From Phoronis ovalis (Eukaryota > Phoronida > Phoronidae), in contig JAOXYB010054578.1 of assembly GCA_028565635.1 (NCBI GenBank), forward strand, positions 1 to 11,300: a stretch of DNA of 11,300 bases, read 5' to 3'. Under the pieces are notes generated by a model. It worked only from the letters and a program-made list of their open reading frames with translations. It did not search any database and was not told the DNA's origin. A program made the translations under genes and the position numbers. Position 1 is the stretch's first letter. Every line of letters begins with the position of its first letter. Shown piece after piece: positions 9,271 to 11,300 of this stretch.

Positions 9271-9418
9271 TTTATTTTAAAAATCATGAAAATGTATTTT
9301 ATTAATCCTCAACTGAGTGTTTATTTTCCTAAAACATTTACCAAAAGCACTAAAAACAAAATTTGCTACTTTTCGGAATTTTGAAAGAGAAATATTATAT
9401 TTATAATGATTCTTTATT
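9271..9418 (-). terminator. Cluster of four AATAAA polyadenylation signals downstream of the minus-strand gene
   Basis: On the minus strand AATAAA occurs at 9418-9413, 9325-9320, 9303-9298 and 9276-9271. The first overlaps the stop codon (GAA TAA A), so using it would leave a 3' UTR of only a few tens of bases. The other three would give about 100-160 bases. The hexamer also occurs by chance in AT-rich DNA, so the useful evidence is the clustering just after the stop codon. Confidence 0.45.
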
Positions 9419-10289
9419 CTGTATCAACATCATCTATCGCTTCATTTGCTTCCATCCACACTAAACATTTTTCTACAGCATTTTTTCTTGCTATTTCCTC
9501 TATCGCTAAAGTATCTACGGTATTTGGCTGCTTGTCATCCGCATTAACTATTTCAACTATTTCCATTGTAATACCAGGTTTTCCGCCGTCCAATGCTCTC
9601 CATTTTTGTTCATTTTTAGTGTCAACTTTCTCAGTTATGTCTCCTTCTATCTTTAAGTTACTTTTCTGATAAATGTCTGCTATAGTGGAACTGCGTAGCA
9701 ACTTTTCAGGAACTATATTATCTAAACTCGAATTACTCCGTGTCTCCGAGTTCATACTATGATGCCTTTTTTCATGTGTCACATGATGCTTCTGAAACAC
9801 TGAATCATACTCTTTTTTGCTGTAAGGAGATGAAGACTGTGTTTGTAGTTGTGTAACTGCTTTAGTATTTTTCACAGCATTTTTTCCTTCGTGCGATTGC
9901 TTAATACAGGGATCAAAGGTAACACGAAATTTCTGACTCGGGGTTTGTTTTGGGATATCCGTTTTATTAACGAAAAGGCTGTTAAAATCTTTGCTCACAT
10001 CATGTTTTTCTAAGTATTTTAGTTTGCCATTGCATCCCGTAGATATAACATCACAATAATCAGTTACACTGTTACATTTCTGACGATTACAGTTGTTTTC
10101 CTCAAGGTTTGAGGTTGCAGACGCTTCGTTGTCTCTTACTACCATTTTCATGGCCAGCTGTGCTTCTGGTGATAAAAGGTCCGAAAATTTTTCTCGCTTT
10201 TTATTCTGATGTCGTAACATTTCTTTTGTGTTTATTTCTTTAATTTTTCGCTGTGGTAAGAATAGATCACTTCCCTTTCTTACAGACAT
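9414..10289 (-). CDS. Unrecognised 291-residue hydrophilic protein with an RVTF (possible PP1-docking) motif
   Basis: This is the only long open frame in the window: 291 codons from ATG to TAA without an interruption. The start has A at -3 (AGAATGT), and an in-frame TAA lies at 10322-10320, so no upstream ATG in this frame can be the start unless splicing intervenes. I do not recognise the family. The N-terminal 36 residues are strongly basic, with a possible nuclear-localisation patch at 26-34 (RHQNKKREK). Four cysteines sit at 67, 72, 79 and 86. RVTF at 122-125 fits the RVxF docking motif of PP1 regulators, with Thr in the variable position. The stretch 130-225 is rich in S, K, N, H and Q and is probably disordered. 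The C-terminal part (about 228-291) is more hydrophobic and acidic and may form a helix at about 257-284. There is no signal peptide or membrane segment. Whether this is a whole gene or the last exon of a longer one is unresolved. A nuclear or cytoskeletal PP1-regulatory role is only inference. Confidence 0.75.
   Translation of the reverse strand: MSVRKGSDLFLPQRKIKEINTKEMLRHQNKKREKFSDLLSPEAQLAMKMVVRDNEASATSNLEENNCNRQKCNSVTDYCDVISTGCNGKLKYLEKHDVSKDFNSLFVNKTDIPKQTPSQKFRVTFDPCIKQSHEGKNAVKNTKAVTQLQTQSSSPYSKKEYDSVFQKHHVTHEKRHHSMNSETRSNSSLDNIVPEKLLRSSTIADIYQKSNLKIEGDITEKVDTKNEQKWRALDGGKPGITMEIVEIVNADDKQPNTVDTLAIEEIARKNAVEKCLVWMEANEAIDDVDTE
9915..9926 (-). other. RVTF motif codons (residues 122-125), candidate PP1-binding site
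   Basis: The four codons CGT GTT ACC TTT encode R-V-T-F, preceded by K-F and followed by D-P. Known PP1 regulators dock through K/R-V/I-x-F/W. A Ser or Thr in the x position, with Arg two residues earlier, is typical of motifs switched off by phosphorylation during mitosis. The motif is short and occurs by chance, so it is suggestive only. The surrounding chain looks disordered, as functional docking motifs usually require. Confidence 0.35.
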
Positions 10290-10312
10290 TCTTAGCTTAC
10301 TCGGAGGAATGA

Positions 10313-10338
10313 CTACAAATTAGAGTATGTCAGCAGGA
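10313..10338 (-). other. Possible splice acceptor just upstream of the 291-codon frame
   Basis: Read on the minus strand, a branch-point-like CTGAC and a CTAAT are followed by TTTGTAG, with AG at 10314-10313. An exon beginning at 10312 would run into the coding frame with no stop (…I-P-P-S-K-L-R before the Met). The polypyrimidine tract is weak. If the site is used, the frame could be the terminal exon of a longer protein, or the exon could add only 5' UTR. Confidence 0.3.
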
Positions 10339-10932
10339 ATAATTTTTCTTCGATTTATTCTTTTCAGCTAGTAGTTTCCTAAAAATATCAATGCCTTACA
10401 TTTATCTATTGTAAGCTTTTCTACAGGTACTCTGTATAGTTTTGCTTTTCAGATACAATTATTGGGATCGATTTTCTCCGATCATCTTAGAGTTTTATGT
10501 ATCCTAGAATCATCTAAGCATAATTTGTAGTCATATGTTCAACCCGGGATGTTCAATGTTTCTACCGTGACTTTCCAGCTGCCCTCGCGTTATTGGCAAT
10601 ATCTCCATGCAGCTACATCAATAGATAAAAACATTAGTGAATGGAGCTTCACAGTATATACAATTGATATCAGATAAATGAAACGGTGATAAAACATATA
10701 GAGTACTATTTTTTGAAAATAATATTTAATACATTACTGCTGAGACTAATATAACAAGTCTCAGATTACTGTTATGTTACTATGTATGGGTGTGCATAAA
10801 TTACCAAGAAACACGTTCTGTTACTACTTAACACACAATTTACCTTTTCTCGTAAATTTCTTTTAAATTTGTAAATATGCAAATGATGCATTTTATGTAA
10901 CATAATTATACAAATCTTGTTAAAATCATTAC
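10339..10932. other. Upstream or intronic non-coding DNA of the minus-strand gene
   Basis: This is AT-rich sequence with frequent stops in all frames. The patch at about 10545-10620 is less AT-rich but has no long frame. Apart from the hairpin at 10740-10764, I see nothing definite. In the two-exon model this stretch is intron. Confidence 0.5.
10740..10764. repeat. Short hairpin CTGAGACT/AGTCTCAG in the candidate intron
   Basis: CTGAGACT at 10740-10747 is perfectly mirrored by AGTCTCAG at 10757-10764 around a 9-base AT-only loop. An 8-bp stem with half GC is somewhat unusual here. It may be chance or the remnant of a small fold-back repeat. No function can be assigned. Confidence 0.4.
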
Positions 10933-10990
10933 CTACATGTAGTAACGAACTGAGACGAGATCCGTTTCGACACTAAACATTTCCGAGCCA
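10933..10990 (-). other. Possible non-coding first exon with donor site and small upstream ORF
   Basis: The stretch has five CpGs in about 45 bp, unusual for its surroundings. On the minus strand it ends in CATGTAG followed by GTAATG, a fair splice donor. Together with the acceptor at 10313 this defines a 620-bp GT-AG intron. It contains a 16-codon open frame (10980-10933) with a good start context (GGAAATG) whose TAG stop ends exactly at the donor, so it would be an upstream ORF rather than part of the main protein. All of this is inferred from splice-like and CpG signals. Confidence 0.22.
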
Positions 10991-11016
10991 CTTTATCCAG
11001 TAACAGTTTGCTAGGT

Positions 11017-11024
11017 GATATAAG
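11017..11024 (-). promoter_or_regulatory. Weak TATA-like box upstream of the candidate first exon
   Basis: CTTATATC on the minus strand lies about 30 bases before the proposed transcription start near 10990, and CACGTC lies immediately upstream of it. In DNA this AT-rich such a box is common by chance. The spacing to the CpG-containing exon is the only reason to record it. Confidence 0.15.
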
Positions 11025-11300
11025 ACGTGAACGATAGACCAGGTCATAATGAATCTAATATAAGTACTGTAAGGTACAAAGCCTTTACACAACAAAGGAA
11101 TCAAAAAGCAAGCATGCAGGCTTTTCAATATGTTAAATAATACATCATATAGAAAACTGCTATTGCAAGTAATATGCTTTATATTGTGTATATCCAATAA
11201 TTATTACAGCATAACAGTTGGTTATATGACGACATTCAAAACTTTATTTGCAGAAGAAAATTGGGTCAATAACTGTGCCTTACAATAGGTTATTGTCGGC

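Noticed and set aside
9072-9384. Two overlapping plus-strand frames
   Set aside because: They overlap in different frames, have no motifs, and lie in the 3' flank of the convergent gene.
9406-9669. Plus-strand 87-codon frame
   Set aside because: Antisense shadow of the 291-codon gene. Its Ser/Ile/Phe-rich composition follows from the opposite strand.
10545-10620. Internal minus-strand exon between TAG and GTAGAA
   Set aside because: A 47-nt open interval is possible, but splicing to the acceptor at 10313 hits a stop within a few codons, and the splice sites are weak.
10933-10980. N-terminal coding exon joined to the 291-codon frame
   Set aside because: The short frame ends in TAG at the donor and its phase does not match the acceptor at 10313, so it can only be 5' UTR or a uORF.
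1-11300. CRISPR array, bacterial operon, phage or retroviral genes
   Set aside because: No regularly spaced repeats, no dense coding, no reverse transcriptase, integrase, capsid or transposase motifs in any long frame.

Overview
The window looks like a stretch of an AT-rich animal nuclear genome (about one third G+C by eye). It has no operon-like packing, ribosome-binding sites or dense coding. It holds long gene-free stretches, short decayed interspersed repeats, a tRNA-like SINE fragment and one substantial open reading frame. The style of the repeats (a family with a TTTTGGATTGGGTT / GGCACATCCC motif, frequent TACATGTA, small fold-back elements) reminds me of bivalve molluscs. That assignment is recollection and inference, not something the window proves.

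Layout. 1-745 is AT-rich non-coding DNA with a small cluster of perfect palindromes near 76-103. 746-1225 is a decayed repeat element with G-rich/C-rich inverted ends and two tandem units of about 133 bp. 1226-2627 shows no gene. 2628-2928 is a long imperfect palindrome (two arms of about 140 bp), most likely a fold-back or MITE-like element. 2929-5700 is non-coding apart from a GC-richer patch at about 3840-3990 holding a possible 50-nt micro-exon on the minus strand. 5700-5780 is a small CpG-rich spot with a possible short first exon on the plus strand. 7000-7100 is a tRNA-like SINE fragment with a perfect box B, followed by strong splice-like signals. 7433-7494 and 7707-7795 are two separate two-copy tandem repeats. 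8295-8335 is a perfect 18-bp hairpin. 8340-9270 shows no gene.

The one convincing gene lies on the minus strand at 10289-9414 and encodes 291 residues of a hydrophilic, probably largely disordered protein. I do not recognise the family. Its clearest motif is RVTF at residues 122-125, which fits the RVxF docking motif for protein phosphatase 1. A plausible but unproven model has a non-coding first exon at about 10990-10933, a GT-AG intron at 10932-10313 and a terminal exon running from 10312 to one of four AATAAA signals between 9418 and 9271. The stop codon lies inside the first of these signals.

I see no intact transposase, reverse transcriptase, viral gene, CRISPR array or intact tRNA/rRNA gene. 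The rest of the window is best read as intergenic or intronic DNA, and I found no strong sign of a new multi-gene system.
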